A DNA stretch of 33,864 nt from an uncultured Faecalibacterium sp. (GTDB lineage: Bacteria > Bacillota > Clostridia > Oscillospirales > Ruminococcaceae). The notes under the pieces were generated by a model. It had not been told where the DNA came from. It made no database searches and was given only the letters and a program-made list of their open reading frames with translations. Of the stretch, positions 8,107-17,543 are shown in pieces (within the stretch, counting starts at the first letter, position 1; each line of letters starts with the position of its first letter). Position numbers and translations under genes: made by a program. The stretch spans positions 1 through 33,864 of the forward strand of contig CAKTBG010000030.1 of NCBI GenBank assembly GCA_934533135.1, read 5' to 3'.

Positions 8107-10548
8107 ATGAGATTCGGACATTTTGAGGATGCACGGCGGGAGTATGTGATCGACACGCCCCGCACGCCCCTGCCTTGGATCAACTATCTGGGCAGCGAAG
8201 ACTTTTTCAGTCTGGTGTCCAATACCGGCGGCGGCTACAGCTTTTACCGGGATGCCCGGCTGCGCCGACTTACCCGCTACCGTTACAATAACTCTCCGCT
8301 GGATCAGGACGGCCGCCACATCTACATCAACGACGGCGGCGTCATCTGGAACCCGGGCTGGCAGCCCACCCAAACGGAGCTGGACGCCTACACCTGCCGC
8401 CATGGTCTGGGCTATACCATTCTGGAGGGCGAGAAGAATGGCATTGCAGCGGTGCAGGAGCTTTTTGTGCCCCGGGGCGACGCCTGCGAGATCGATCGGC
8501 TGACGCTGACGAACAAGACCGCGGCCCCCAAAACGCTGGATGTGTTCAGCTATGTGGAGTTCTGCCTGTGGGATGCCATGGACGACAGCTCCAATTTCCA
8601 GCGCAATTTTTCCACCGGTGAAGTGGAAGTGGTGGGAAACGCCATCTACCACAAAACCGAATACCGGGAGCGGCGCGATCATTACGCGGTGTTCTGGGCC
8701 AATACCCCGGTCACCAGCTTCGACACCAGCCGGGATGCCTTCTGCGGCGTGTACGGCGGCCCCGCCGCGCCGGAAGCCGTCCGGGTCGGGCACTGCTCCG
8801 ACAGCATTGCCCACGGCTGGGCTCCGGTGGGGGCGCAGCATTTCCACCTCACGCTGGCACCGGGCGAACAAAAGCGGATCATCTTCGGGCTGGGCTATCT
8901 CGAGAACCCGGTAGAGGAGAAATTCACCGCCCCCGGCGTCATCAACAAAGCACGGGCTGAGGCCATGATCGCGCGCTATGCGGACGATGCGCAGGTGGAC
9001 GCCGCCCGCAGGACGCTGGCCGACTACTGGCAGGAGCTGCTGTCCGGCTGGCAGCTGACCTCCGGCGAGGAAAAGCTGGACCGCATGGTGAGTTTGTGGA
9101 ACCAGTACCAGTGCATGGTGACCTTCAATATGAGCCGCAGTGCCAGCTACTACGAAAGCGGCATCGGCCGCGGCATGGGCTTCCGGGATTCCTGTCAGGA
9201 TCTGCTGGGCTTTGTCCACATGATCCCCTCCCGGGCACGGCAGCGCATTTTGGACATTGCCGCCACCCAGTTTGAGGATGGCAGTGCCTACCACCAGTAC
9301 CAGCCCCTGACGAAAAAGGGCAACCGGGATGTGGGCAGCGGTTTCAACGATGACCCGCTCTGGCTCATTGCGTGTACCGCCGCCTACCTGCGGGAGACCG
9401 GCGACTGGACCATTCTGGATGAGCCCGTGGCCTTTGACAACGATGCGTCCAAAGCGCAGCCCCTGATGGAGCATCTGCGCCGGAGCTTCCACTTCACCAG
9501 CACCCACCTCGGCCCCCACGGTCTGCCCCTCATCGGCCGGGCCGATTGGAACGACTGTCTGAACCTGAACTGCTTCTCAGAGCATCCGGGCGAGAGCTTT
9601 CAGATCACCGGCCCCAGTGAGGGTCCCGTAGCCGAAAGCGTCTTCATTGCGGGGATGTATGTCAAATATGGACGGGAATACGCCGAACTCTGCGACCATC
9701 TTGGCCGGATGGACGAGGCCGCTGCTGCCCGCCGGAGCATTGCCGCGGTGGAGCAGGCCGCTTTGACGGCCGGATGGGATGGGGCATGGTTCCGCCGGGC
9801 GTACGATGCCTTTGGTGCCCCCGTGGGCAGCAGGGAATGCGACGAGGGGCAGATCTTCATCGAGCCGCAGGGAATGTGCGTCATGGCTGGCATCGGCTGC
9901 AAGACCGGGCAGGCTGCGCAGGCACTGAAGAGCGTGGAGGAGCGGCTGGATACCAAGTACGGCGTGGTGCTGCAGCAGCCTGCTTATACCCGGTACTGCC
10001 TCAATCTGGGCGAAATTTCCAGCTACCCTCCGGGATACAAAGAAAATGCCGGCATTTTCTGCCACAATAATCCTTGGATCAGCTGCGCCGAAACGGTGCT
10101 GGGGCACGGCGACCGCGCCTTTGCCGTCTATAAAAAGACCTGCCCCGCCTACATCGAGGACATCAGCGAGATCCACCGCACGGAGCCCTACGTATACAGC
10201 CAGATGGTGGCCGGACGCGATGCTGCCACCTTCGGCGAGGCCAAGAACAGCTGGCTGACCGGCACGGCGGCATGGACTTTTGTAAACATCAGCCAGTACA
10301 TCCTTGGCATCCAGCCCACCCTGAACGGCTTGCGCATCGACCCCTGCATCCCCCACACGCTTCAGGGGTATACCGTCACCCGCCGCTACCGTGGGGCGAT
10401 CTACCACATCCGTGTGGAGAATCCCCACGCCGTGCAAAAGGGGGTGGCCTCCGTTGCCGTCAATGGTTCGGCGGTGGCAGGGAATCTCCTGCCGCTGGCA
10501 AAGCCCGGCGAGACGGTGGAAGTCACGGTGGTGATGGGGAAGCACTGA
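8107..10548 (+). CDS. Cellobiose phosphorylase (GH94)
   Basis: 813 aa, the usual length for this family (about 810-820). The enzyme splits cellobiose with phosphate into alpha-glucose 1-phosphate and glucose in the cytoplasm. Visible signatures are an N-terminal beta-sandwich region with [20 protein letters not shown], the catalytic (alpha/alpha)6 part with [36 protein letters not shown] and RADWNDCLN with the general acid D483, and later QPAYTRY and [20 protein letters not shown]. The ATG at 8107 is chosen because AGGAGGAAC precedes it; an upstream in-frame start at 8029 lacks a ribosome binding site. The gene is divergent from the LacI regulator and the ABC transporter, which suggests import and phosphorolysis of cellobiose as one unit. 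Confidence 0.93.
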   Translation: MRFGHFEDARREYVIDTPRTPLPWINYLGSEDFFSLVSNTGGGYSFYRDARLRRLTRYRYNNSPLDQDGRHIYINDGGVIWNPGWQPTQTELDAYTCRHGLGYTILEGEKNGIAAVQELFVPRGDACEIDRLTLTNKTAAPKTLDVFSYVEFCLWDAMDDSSNFQRNFSTGEVEVVGNAIYHKTEYRERRDHYAVFWANTPVTSFDTSRDAFCGVYGGPAAPEAVRVGHCSDSIAHGWAPVGAQHFHLTLAPGEQKRIIFGLGYLENPVEEKFTAPGVINKARAEAMIARYADDAQVDAARRTLADYWQELLSGWQLTSGEEKLDRMVSLWNQYQCMVTFNMSRSASYYESGIGRGMGFRDSCQDLLGFVHMIPSRARQRILDIAATQFEDGSAYHQYQPLTKKGNRDVGSGFNDDPLWLIACTAAYLRETGDWTILDEPVAFDNDASKAQPLMEHLRRSFHFTSTHLGPHGLPLIGRADWNDCLNLNCFSEHPGESFQITGPSEGPVAESVFIAGMYVKYGREYAELCDHLGRMDEAAAARRSIAAVEQAALTAGWDGAWFRRAYDAFGAPVGSRECDEGQIFIEPQGMCVMAGIGCKTGQAAQALKSVEERLDTKYGVVLQQPAYTRYCLNLGEISSYPPGYKENAGIFCHNNPWISCAETVLGHGDRAFAVYKKTCPAYIEDISEIHRTEPYVYSQMVAGRDAATFGEAKNSWLTGTAAWTFVNISQYILGIQPTLNGLRIDPCIPHTLQGYTVTRRYRGAIYHIRVENPHAVQKGVASVAVNGSAVAGNLLPLAKPGETVEVTVVMGKH

Positions 10549-10690
10549 GACAGAACGAGGAGCCCATCGTTGCCTTATAGAATCTTATAGAGAAAAAGAG
10601 CCAGCAGCGGCCTTCCGATCGGGGCTTTTGAGCAACAGCCCTTGCCATAAGCCGGAAATGGTGGTAAAGTGGGGGAAAGGAGGCTGTCGT
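10549..10690 (+). promoter_or_regulatory. Promoter of the EamA gene
   Basis: TTGCCA (10642-10647), a 17-bp spacer and TAAAGT (10665-10670), with the ribosome binding site AAAGGAGG a few bases further on. The remaining bases after the phosphorylase stop hold only a weak imperfect inverted repeat (about 10591-10630). Confidence 0.5.
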
Positions 10691-11104
10691 ATGTGGTTTG
10701 TTTTTGCATTGGGGTCGGCGGTATTTGCTGCCTTGACTTCGATTCTGGCGAAGATCGGCATTGATGGAGTAAACTCCACGCTTGCCACGGCCATCCGCAC
10801 TGCGGTCGTTCTGCTGATGAGCTGGGGCATGGTATTCCTGACCGGAACGCAGACCGGCATCGGGGGCATCTCGCACAAAAGCTGGCTGTTCCTGATCCTG
10901 TCCGGCCTTGCCACCGGCGCAAGCTGGCTGTGCTATTATCACGCGCTGCAGATCGGTGCAGCATCAAAGGTGGTTCCCATCGACAAACTGAGCGTGGTCA
11001 TCACGCTGGCACTGGCGTTTTTCATCCTGCATGAGCCGTTTACGGCCAAGAGTCTGATCGGCTGTGTGCTCATTGCAGCAGGAACCTTGTTTATGGTCTT
11101 GTAA
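10691..11104 (+). CDS. Half-size EamA/DMT-family transporter
   Basis: 137 aa, chosen from the ATG at 10691 after GGAAAGGAGG. Four to five membrane spans are visible: WFVFALGSAVFAALTSILAK, an ATAIRTAVVLLMSWGMVFL segment, SWLFLILSGLATGASWLCYY, LSVVITLALAFFIL and SLIGCVLIAAGTLFMVL. This is one EamA repeat (DUF-type half transporter), whereas most drug/metabolite transporters carry two, so it must pair as a dimer. The ALQIGAASKVVPIDKLSVVI stretch is the typical end of the repeat. The substrate is unknown. It has its own promoter and terminator and looks independent of its neighbours. Confidence 0.85.
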   Translation: MWFVFALGSAVFAALTSILAKIGIDGVNSTLATAIRTAVVLLMSWGMVFLTGTQTGIGGISHKSWLFLILSGLATGASWLCYYHALQIGAASKVVPIDKLSVVITLALAFFILHEPFTAKSLIGCVLIAAGTLFMVL

Positions 11105-11108
11105 AAGA

Positions 11109-11155
11109 AAAAATGGCCGCGGCACAGGAGTTTGTGCTGCGGCCATTTCTTTTTA
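11109..11155. terminator. Terminator after the EamA gene
   Basis: AAATGGCCGC-GGCAC (11111-11125) pairs with GTGC-TGCGGCCATTT (11134-11148) and is followed by CTTTTTA. A-rich DNA before it lets it also serve the convergent glycogen phosphorylase transcript, whose stop is at 11191. Confidence 0.85.
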
Positions 11156-11190
11156 TGAGAAAATGATCGTGAAACGCAGGGGAAGAAAGG

Positions 11191-13452
11191 TTATTTGCCC
11201 AGATGCCAGATGTCGCGGTCATACTCGGCAATGGTGCGGTCGGAGGAGAACATCCCCGCTTTGGCAATGTTCACAAGGCACTTGCGCCGCCAGCCCATGG
11301 GATCGCAGGCGTAATCGCTGAGTGCCTGCCCTTTGCGCACAACGTAGGCGTTGAAGTCCGGCAGGGTCTGGAACCAGTCCTTGTGGATCAGCTCATCGTG
11401 CAGGCGGGTCAGGTTTTCGGCATGACCGGCGGCCAGCATCTCCGGGCCGGTGAGGAAGCGGATGGCGCGGCGGATGTTGGCGTCGCCCTCCACCCACTGG
11501 GCGGGGTCATAATCGCCGACGGCATAGCGGTGGATGACCTGATCGGAGGTCTGGCCGAAGACATAGAGGTTCTCTTCGCCCACCTGCTGGCAGATCTCCA
11601 CATTGGCACCGTCCATAGTGCCCAGCGTCAGCGCACCGTTCAGCATAAACTTCATGTTGCCGGTGCCGGAGGCCTCCTTGGAGGCAAGGCTGATCTGCTC
11701 AGACAGGTCGCAGGCCGGAATGAGCTTTTCGGCGGCGGTGACGTTGTAATTCTCCACAAAGACCACCTGCAGCCACGGGGAGACCGCCGGGTCTGCGGCG
11801 ATGACCTTGGACAGGGTCAGCAGCGCGTGGATGATGTCCTTGGCGATGGTATATGCAGGCGCAGCCTTGGCACCAAAGATGCTTACCAGCGGGGCGGCGG
11901 GCAGGTGCCCGGCCTTGATCTCGTAGTACTGATGGATGAGGTACAGCAGATTCAGCTGCTGCCGTTTGTATTCGTGCAGCCGCTTGGACTGGATGTCGAA
12001 CACGGCATTGGTGTTGATGGTCACATTCTGGGTGCGCAGCAGCCAGTCGGCCAGAGCCTCTTTGTTGGCCTTTTTCACGGCGGTCAGCTCGTTCAGAACG
12101 GCTGCGTCGTCGGTGAAGTCCAGCAGCTTTTCCAGCTCGGCGGCGTCCTTGCGGAAGCCGGAGCCGATGTGCCGTTCCAGCGCAGCGGTCAGGCGCGGGT
12201 CGCACTCCAGCAGCCAGCGGCGGAAGGTGATGCCGTTGGTCTTGTTGTTGAATTTTTCTGGATACAGCTCATAGAAGCCGTGCAGCTCGGAGTTTTTCAA
12301 AATCTCGGTGTGCAGTGCCGCCACACCGTTGGTGGAATGGGTGAAGTGGATGTCCATGTGCGCCATGTGGACCCGGTCGTCCTTGTCGATGATGGCGAGG
12401 CTCTCGTCCTTGGTGCGGGTGCGAGCCAGCGCGTCCAGCTTTTCGAGGATGGGCATCAGCTGGGGCACCACGGCATCCAGATAAGCGCGGGGCCACGTTT
12501 CCAGTGCCTCGGCCAGAATGGTGTGGTTTGTGTAAGCGCAGGTCTTGGTGACGATCTCCACAGCCTCTTCAAATTCGATGCCCCGCTCGCCCAGCAGCCG
12601 GATCAGCTCCGGAATGACCATGCTGGGGTGGGTGTCGTTGATCTGGATGGCGGCATAGTCGGCCAGATCGTGGTAATTGCAGCCCCGGGCGGCGCACTCG
12701 GCCAGGATCAGCTGGGCTCCGGCAGAGACCATGAGGTACTGCTGGTACACCCGCAGGCGGCGGCCCGCCTCATCGGAGTCGTCCGGGTAGAGGAAGAGGG
12801 TCAGGTTTTTGTCGATGGCGGTCTTGTCGAACGCGATGCCGTCGTGGACGATGCTCTCGTCGATGGTGTCCAGATCGAACAGGTTCAGGGTGTTGGTGCG
12901 CCCCTCGTAGCCGGTGACTGCCAGCTTGTACAGGCGGGCGGTGTATTCTTTGCCTGCCAGCTCCACCGGATAGGTGACATCGGTCTTTTCCGCCCAGCTG
13001 TGGGCAGTGAGCCACGGGTCGGGCTTTTCGTTCTGCACGCCGTTCTCAAAGGACTGATGGAACAGGCCGAAGTGATACCGCAGCCCCACGCCGTCGCCGG
13101 GCAGGTTCAGCGTTGCCAGCGAATCCAGGAAGCAGGCGGCCAGACGACCCAGACCGCCGTTGCCTAGAGAAGGCTCCGGCTCGACCTCTTCAATGTCGGA
13201 AAGGCTCTTGCCGGCAGCGGCCAGCGCATCGCGGGCTTCGTCGTACAGACCCAGATTGATGAGGTTGTTGGACAGCAGCTTGCCGATCAGAAATTCGGCA
13301 CTGATATAGTACAGCTTGCGGCCGGTGACGGGCTGCACGCGGTCGGCACTCTTCTGCCGCACCAGCTCCAGCAGGGCCAGATACAGCTCCTGATCGGTGC
13401 AGTCCGCCAGCAGCTTTCCGGTGAGCCCCTGTAACGTATCGGTAAAGCTCAT
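11191..13452 (-). CDS. glgP: Glycogen/maltodextrin phosphorylase (GT35)
   Basis: 753 aa, PLP-dependent; releases glucose 1-phosphate from the ends of alpha-1,4-glucans. The start at 13452 is chosen for AGGAGG 8 bp upstream; a longer reading from 13491 lacks one. Visible family motifs are [85 protein letters not shown], and the PLP site [20 protein letters not shown] with the Schiff-base lysine near K601. It is shorter than E. coli GlgP (815 aa), as is common in Firmicutes. The divergent AraC gene and the MalQ operon nearby suggest that it processes dextrins made by MalQ, besides stored glycogen. Confidence 0.95.
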   Translation of the reverse strand: MSFTDTLQGLTGKLLADCTDQELYLALLELVRQKSADRVQPVTGRKLYYISAEFLIGKLLSNNLINLGLYDEARDALAAAGKSLSDIEEVEPEPSLGNGGLGRLAACFLDSLATLNLPGDGVGLRYHFGLFHQSFENGVQNEKPDPWLTAHSWAEKTDVTYPVELAGKEYTARLYKLAVTGYEGRTNTLNLFDLDTIDESIVHDGIAFDKTAIDKNLTLFLYPDDSDEAGRRLRVYQQYLMVSAGAQLILAECAARGCNYHDLADYAAIQINDTHPSMVIPELIRLLGERGIEFEEAVEIVTKTCAYTNHTILAEALETWPRAYLDAVVPQLMPILEKLDALARTRTKDESLAIIDKDDRVHMAHMDIHFTHSTNGVAALHTEILKNSELHGFYELYPEKFNNKTNGITFRRWLLECDPRLTAALERHIGSGFRKDAAELEKLLDFTDDAAVLNELTAVKKANKEALADWLLRTQNVTINTNAVFDIQSKRLHEYKRQQLNLLYLIHQYYEIKAGHLPAAPLVSIFGAKAAPAYTIAKDIIHALLTLSKVIAADPAVSPWLQVVFVENYNVTAAEKLIPACDLSEQISLASKEASGTGNMKFMLNGALTLGTMDGANVEICQQVGEENLYVFGQTSDQVIHRYAVGDYDPAQWVEGDANIRRAIRFLTGPEMLAAGHAENLTRLHDELIHKDWFQTLPDFNAYVVRKGQALSDYACDPMGWRRKCLVNIAKAGMFSSDRTIAEYDRDIWHLGK

Positions 13453-13581
13453 AAACGCATCCTCCTTTGCTATGGAAAACAGGTTTGACATCTATAATGC
13501 AAGATATACCACATAAAACGACCCAAATCTTGCCTTAAAAGCGCAAACTGTGGTACAATCCTATCATGAGGAGGTGTGACG
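13453..13581 (+). promoter_or_regulatory. Divergent spacer between glgP and araC-like gene
   Basis: For the plus-strand regulator there is TTGCCT (13530-13535), an 18-bp spacer and TACAAT (13554-13559), followed at once by GAGGAGG, so the leader is very short. I could not assign a clear glgP promoter. Repeated near-identical short elements CCACATAAAA and GTGGTACAA occur around it and might be AraC sites, but this is weak. Confidence 0.5.
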
Positions 13582-14439
13582 ATGCAAAATCAGGCTTCTT
13601 TGCAGGAAACCAAGCAGCACGGTGCCGTGCGGTTTCCCTTCAATCTGTATCCCTGCACCATTCCGGGGGATTTCCCGCAGGTGGCACTCCACTGGCACGA
13701 GAGCATGGAACTGGTCTTTGTCAAGCAGGGCACGGGGCTGGTGCAGGTGGGGGCTGCGGTCTATCCGGCGTATCGGGGGGATATCTTCCTCTTTGCACCC
13801 GGCACGCTCCACGCCCTGCGGCAGACCGCAGGGCAGTGCATGGAATACGAAAACATCATTTTTGAACTGGAGCTTCTGGGCGGTGCGGAGGATCTTTGCG
13901 CCGAAAAATATCTGCTTCCGCTCCAGAGCGGACGGCTGTCGCTGCCGGTGCGCCTGACCCCCAACGACTTGTGCTATCTGCAGGCCGCCGCCTGCCTGCG
14001 GGAGGTGGAGGATGCCAACCGCGCCAAGCTTCCCGGCTATGAGCTGCGGGTCAAGGGGGCGTTGCTGCGCTTTCTGGCTCTGCTCATTGCACAGGGAAAA
14101 CAGCAGCTTCCCGCCGAAACCGCCGACACCCAGCGGCTGAAAATGGTCCTGCAATGGATCTCGGCGCATTCTGCCGAGCCGCTTCGGGTCGCCGATGCCG
14201 CCGGGGTCTGCTCCTTCAGTGCCAGCCATTTCATGCGGTGGTTCCGGCAGATGACCGGACAGAGCTTTGTTGCCTTTCTGAACGAGTACCGCCTGAATGC
14301 CGCCGCCGAAGCACTGCACACCACGGAGGAGACGGTGCTGACCATTGCCTCCCGGTGCGGGTTTGAAAATCTGTCCTATTTCAACCGGGCGTTCAAAGCA
14401 CACTTCGGCATGACCCCGCGGGAATATCGGAAAAAATGA
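13582..14439 (+). CDS. AraC-family transcriptional regulator with N-terminal cupin
   Basis: 285 aa. The ATG at 13582 is preferred over GTG 13576 because GAGGAGG (13568-13574) lies 7 bp before it. Residues about 15-100 form a sugar-sensing AraC cupin (VALHWHESMELVFVKQGTGL, then YRGDIFLFAPGTLHALRQ). The last about 100 residues hold two helix-turn-helix motifs (PLRVADAAGVCSFSASHFMR with WFRQMTGQSF, and VLTIASRCGFENLSYFNRAF with KAHFGMTPREYRK). It is divergent from glgP, so control of that gene is the simplest idea; no direct evidence is visible. Confidence 0.88.
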   Translation: MQNQASLQETKQHGAVRFPFNLYPCTIPGDFPQVALHWHESMELVFVKQGTGLVQVGAAVYPAYRGDIFLFAPGTLHALRQTAGQCMEYENIIFELELLGGAEDLCAEKYLLPLQSGRLSLPVRLTPNDLCYLQAAACLREVEDANRAKLPGYELRVKGALLRFLALLIAQGKQQLPAETADTQRLKMVLQWISAHSAEPLRVADAAGVCSFSASHFMRWFRQMTGQSFVAFLNEYRLNAAAEALHTTEETVLTIASRCGFENLSYFNRAFKAHFGMTPREYRKK

Positions 14440-14444
14440 GGTGG

Positions 14445-14470
14445 CATTGCGTAAGCAATGACGGAGAGGG
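14445..14470 (+). repeat. Single 3' module of the structured intergenic repeat
   Basis: Five bases after the AraC stop, CATTGC-GTAA-GCAATG forms a stem followed by ACGGAGAGGG. The same layout, a variable 6-bp stem followed by (C/T)(G/T)GAGAGGG, occurs in the repeats at 27727, 28730 and 28948 with different stem sequences. Confidence 0.55.
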
Positions 14471-14493
14471 CGAGCCTGCTGATCCATCAGAAA

Positions 14494-14532
14494 AAAGGGC
14501 ACCTGCCAGCGCAGCAGGTGCCCTTTCTATTT
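14494..14532. terminator. Bidirectional terminator between araC-like and malR-like genes
   Basis: A perfect 13-bp stem, AAAGGGCACCTGC (14494-14506) with GCAGGTGCCCTTT (14514-14526), has A residues before and CTATTTT after. It lies between two convergent genes and can end both. Confidence 0.88.
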
Positions 14533-14537
14533 TAGGA

Positions 14538-15563
14538 TCAGATCTCCGGCGGCGGGCAGCAGCTCTCACGCGGGATGAGGCGGTGCGGCACGATGATCTT
14601 GGTGGCCAGAAGATTGGGGTTCTCGATGTGGTTGATGGTCTGGCTGGCGGCCTCCATGCCCAGCTGGTAGGGGTTGACGTCCACGGTGGTCAGCTGGGGG
14701 CTGGTGATGCGGGAGAACAGCGAATTGTTGAAGGATACGATGGAAAGATCCTGCGGGATATGCAGCCCCAGCTTGCCGCAGAACTGCTCCAGCACGACGG
14801 CCAGAATGTCATCGCTGACCAGCATGGCCGTCGGCCGATCCGGGGCGGTGAGCAGAGCCTTCAGCGGCTCCTCGTAAGCATCGTTCAGGGTGTTGATCTC
14901 CACGCAGTCCGCCTCGCGGGGGAGGATGCCATGCTTGTGCAGAGACATCTGGTACCCCCGTTTGCGCTCGGCCGAGAAGAGCATCGCATTGCTGACCCCG
15001 AAATACGCAATGCGGCGGTGCCCCATTTCGTAGAGGTAATCGGCAGCTTCCTCTCCCGCAAGGGCGTTGTCGTTGTCGATGTAGATGGTCTGGTTGGCCG
15101 ACTGCGCGGCCTTGCCCACAATGACGTGGAGCAGCCCTTCGCCGCGCAGGTATGCTGCTACGGGGCAGTCCTTTTTGGAGTAGAGCAGGATAAAGCCATC
15201 GGCCTGTGCGTTGGCCACCATGCTCTGGATGGCATCCAGCACCTCGGCGTCGTCCTGCCCGGTGATGACCGTGTTCACATACCGCCGCTGGTTGCAGAAC
15301 TGCCCGATGCCGCGAATGATCTCCAGATGGAAGGCGTTTTCGTAGACATCCCGCTGCGAGGAGGGCAGAATGATGCCGATGGTCTTGGAAAATGCCTCCA
15401 CCGGTTCGGTCTCAAAGTTCGGCTCATACCCCAGCTGTGCCATGATGCGGCGCACCCGCTCCTTGGTATCCCGGCTGATGGAAGGGCTGTCCTTGCAGGT
15501 GCGTGATACCGTGGAAGGCGAAACCCCCGCCGCCGCCGCGACGTCCTTGATGGTAACTGCCAT
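14538..15563 (-). CDS. LacI-family repressor, MalR-like
   Basis: 341 aa. The N-terminal HTH is VTIKDVAAAAGVSPSTVSRT with a hinge near residue 50, followed by a ligand-binding domain (IGIILPSSQRDVYENAFHLE, IYIDNDNALAGEEAADYLYE, GHRRIAYFG, LVSDDILAVVLEQF, SIVSFNNS). The overall pattern resembles maltose-operon repressors of Firmicutes. It is divergent from the PTS-mapP-malQ operon. The spacer carries many TTGCGCAA-type half sites overlapping both promoters, so it very likely represses that operon and itself, with maltose or a derivative as inducer (inferred). The ATG at 15563 is followed directly by the HTH. Confidence 0.9.
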   Translation of the reverse strand: MAVTIKDVAAAAGVSPSTVSRTCKDSPSISRDTKERVRRIMAQLGYEPNFETEPVEAFSKTIGIILPSSQRDVYENAFHLEIIRGIGQFCNQRRYVNTVITGQDDAEVLDAIQSMVANAQADGFILLYSKKDCPVAAYLRGEGLLHVIVGKAAQSANQTIYIDNDNALAGEEAADYLYEMGHRRIAYFGVSNAMLFSAERKRGYQMSLHKHGILPREADCVEINTLNDAYEEPLKALLTAPDRPTAMLVSDDILAVVLEQFCGKLGLHIPQDLSIVSFNNSLFSRITSPQLTTVDVNPYQLGMEAASQTINHIENPNLLATKIIVPHRLIPRESCCPPPEI

Positions 15564-15854
15564 CGTCTGTTCCTCCCTGATTCATTCAAAGTAAGTCTAT
15601 TGTAAGACCGTTTGCACGCAATGTCAATCTTTGCGCAAAGAATTGCGCAAACAATGCAATCCTGTCCTTTGCGTACCCTCGACAATTTCCACAAAGAATC
15701 TTTGACCTGATTGTGGAAAACGTAGAAAGTTTATTTTGACCCCAGAAAACTCTTGTAAAAATTGCGGAGTTGGATTATTCTTGTTGCGTAAAGTTGCGCA
15801 AACGCAGTGCAACGCTTGCGCGAAACAACGCAAAAGGAAATAAGGAGGAACATC
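15564..15854. promoter_or_regulatory. Divergent malR / PTS operon control region with operator cluster
   Basis: On the minus strand the repressor promoter is TTGACA (15627-15622), 17 bp, TACAAT (15604-15599). On the plus strand the PTS promoter is TTGTAA (15753-15758), 17 bp, TATTCT (15776-15781). TTGCGCAA palindromes lie at 15631-15638, 15643-15650 and 15794-15801. Variants are TTTGCACGCAA at 15611-15621 (inside the repressor promoter spacer), TTGCGTAA at 15784-15791 and TTGCGCGA at 15816-15823. The two clusters sit on the two promoters, about 150 bp apart, which would suit repression of both genes and possibly looping. The ribosome binding site for the PTS gene is AAGGAGG just before 15855. 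Confidence 0.7.
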
Positions 15855-17537
15855 ATGGCAACAACACAAGCAGCTCCCGGGAAAAAGGGGCTCATCAACT
15901 TCGACTTCTTACAGAAGCTGGGCAAGGTACTGATGACCGTCATCGCGGTCATGCCCGCTGCCGGTCTGATGATCAGTCTGGGCAAGCTGGTGCAGATGGG
16001 CGGCGGCGACATTGCGGCGGTCATGACCATCGGCACCACCATGGAAAACATTGGCTGGGCGGTCATCAACAATCTGCACATCCTGTTCGCCGTGGCCATC
16101 GGCGGCAGCTGGGCAAAGGAGCGTGCCGGCGGTGCCTTTGCAGCCGTGCTGGCATTTGCGCTCATCAATGTCATCACCGGCAACATCTTCGGCGTCACCA
16201 GCGCGATGCTGGAAGACCCCAATGCCGTGACTCACACCCTGTTCGGGCAGGAGATCGCCGTCAGCGGCTACTTTACCTCCGTGCTGGGGGCTCCGGCACT
16301 GAACATGGGCGTGTTCGTGGGCATCATCGCAGGTTTTGTGGGCGGCGTGGCCTACAATAAATACTACAACTTCCGCAAGCTGCCGGATGCGCTGGCGTTC
16401 TTCAATGGCAAGCGTTTCGTGCCCATGGTGGTCATTGCTTACTCGGTGGTCATCTCTCTGGTGCTGGCACTGTTCTGGCCGGTGGTCCAGACGGGCATCA
16501 ACAACTTCGGCATTTGGATCGCCAACTCTTCCGAGACCTCTCCGGTTCTGGCTCCGTTCATCTATGGCACGCTGGAACGTCTGCTGCTGCCCTTCGGTCT
16601 GCACCATATGCTGACCATCCCCATGAACTACACCTCGTTCGGCGGCACCTACACCATCGCCACCGGCGTCAACGCGGGCAGTCAGGTGTTTGGTCAGGAT
16701 CCGCTGTGGCTGGCATGGGCCAACGACCTGATCAACTTCAAGAAGGCTGGCGACATGGCAGCTTACAGCAACCTGCTGGCTACCGTGACCCCCGCCCGCT
16801 TCAAGGTGGGTCAGATGATCGGTGCGACCGGCCTGCTGCTGGGCATTGCACTGGCCATGTACCGCCGGGTGGATGCCGACAAGCGTGCCAAGTATAAGTC
16901 CATGTTCATCTCCACCGCGCTGGCAGTCTTCCTGACCGGCGTCACCGAGCCGCTGGAATTCATGTTCATGTTCTGCGCCATGCCGCTGTACATCGTGTAC
17001 GCACTGCTGCAGGGCTGCGCTTTCGCCATGGCGGGCATCATCCATCTGCGCCTGCACTCCTTCGGCAATCTGGAATTCATCACCCGCATCCCCATGTCTC
17101 TGCAGGCCGGTCTGGGCGGCGATATCATCAACTTTGTGATCTGTGTCGTGGCGTTCTTTGTTATTGGCTACGTTGTGGCATACTTCATGATCGGCAAGCT
17201 CAAGCTGGCAACGCCGGGTCGTCTGGGCAACTACACCGATGACAACGCGGACGACGCCGCAGCCGACGCCAAGACCGAGAAGAAAGCGGACAAAAAGTCC
17301 GGTAACGGGCAGGCCGAGCGCATCATTGCCCTGCTGGGCGGCCGGGAGAACATCGTGCTGGTGGATGCCTGCATGACCCGTCTGCGTGTGACCGTGAAAG
17401 ACCCCGCCAAGGTCGCCGACCTCGCTGCATGGAAGGCCGAGGGTGCCCTGAGCCTGCTGGTCAAGGGCGACGGCATTCAGGCCGTGTACGGCCCCAAGGC
17501 GGACGTTCTGAAATCTGACATCAACGACATTCTGTAA
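15855..17537 (+). CDS. PTS maltose/glucose-type EIICB component
   Basis: 560 aa. Start at ATG 15855 with AAGGAGG upstream. Residues about 15-440 are the EIIC membrane channel of the glucose/maltose PTS family (MTVIAVMPAAGLMISLGKLV, NLHILFAVAIGGSWAKERAG, LPFGLHHMLTIPMNYTSFGG, FLTGVTEPLEFMFMFCAMPL). A charged Lys/Asp-rich linker follows. EIIB fills the last 80 residues, with the phosphorylated cysteine C506 in DACMTRLRV. There is no EIIA domain, so EIIA must come from another gene, as for enterococcal MalT. It imports and phosphorylates a glucoside, probably maltose to maltose 6'-phosphate, given the mapP-like and malQ genes behind it. First gene of the operon. Confidence 0.92.
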   Translation: MATTQAAPGKKGLINFDFLQKLGKVLMTVIAVMPAAGLMISLGKLVQMGGGDIAAVMTIGTTMENIGWAVINNLHILFAVAIGGSWAKERAGGAFAAVLAFALINVITGNIFGVTSAMLEDPNAVTHTLFGQEIAVSGYFTSVLGAPALNMGVFVGIIAGFVGGVAYNKYYNFRKLPDALAFFNGKRFVPMVVIAYSVVISLVLALFWPVVQTGINNFGIWIANSSETSPVLAPFIYGTLERLLLPFGLHHMLTIPMNYTSFGGTYTIATGVNAGSQVFGQDPLWLAWANDLINFKKAGDMAAYSNLLATVTPARFKVGQMIGATGLLLGIALAMYRRVDADKRAKYKSMFISTALAVFLTGVTEPLEFMFMFCAMPLYIVYALLQGCAFAMAGIIHLRLHSFGNLEFITRIPMSLQAGLGGDIINFVICVVAFFVIGYVVAYFMIGKLKLATPGRLGNYTDDNADDAAADAKTEKKADKKSGNGQAERIIALLGGRENIVLVDACMTRLRVTVKDPAKVADLAAWKAEGALSLLVKGDGIQAVYGPKADVLKSDINDIL

Positions 17538-17543
17538 AAAAAT

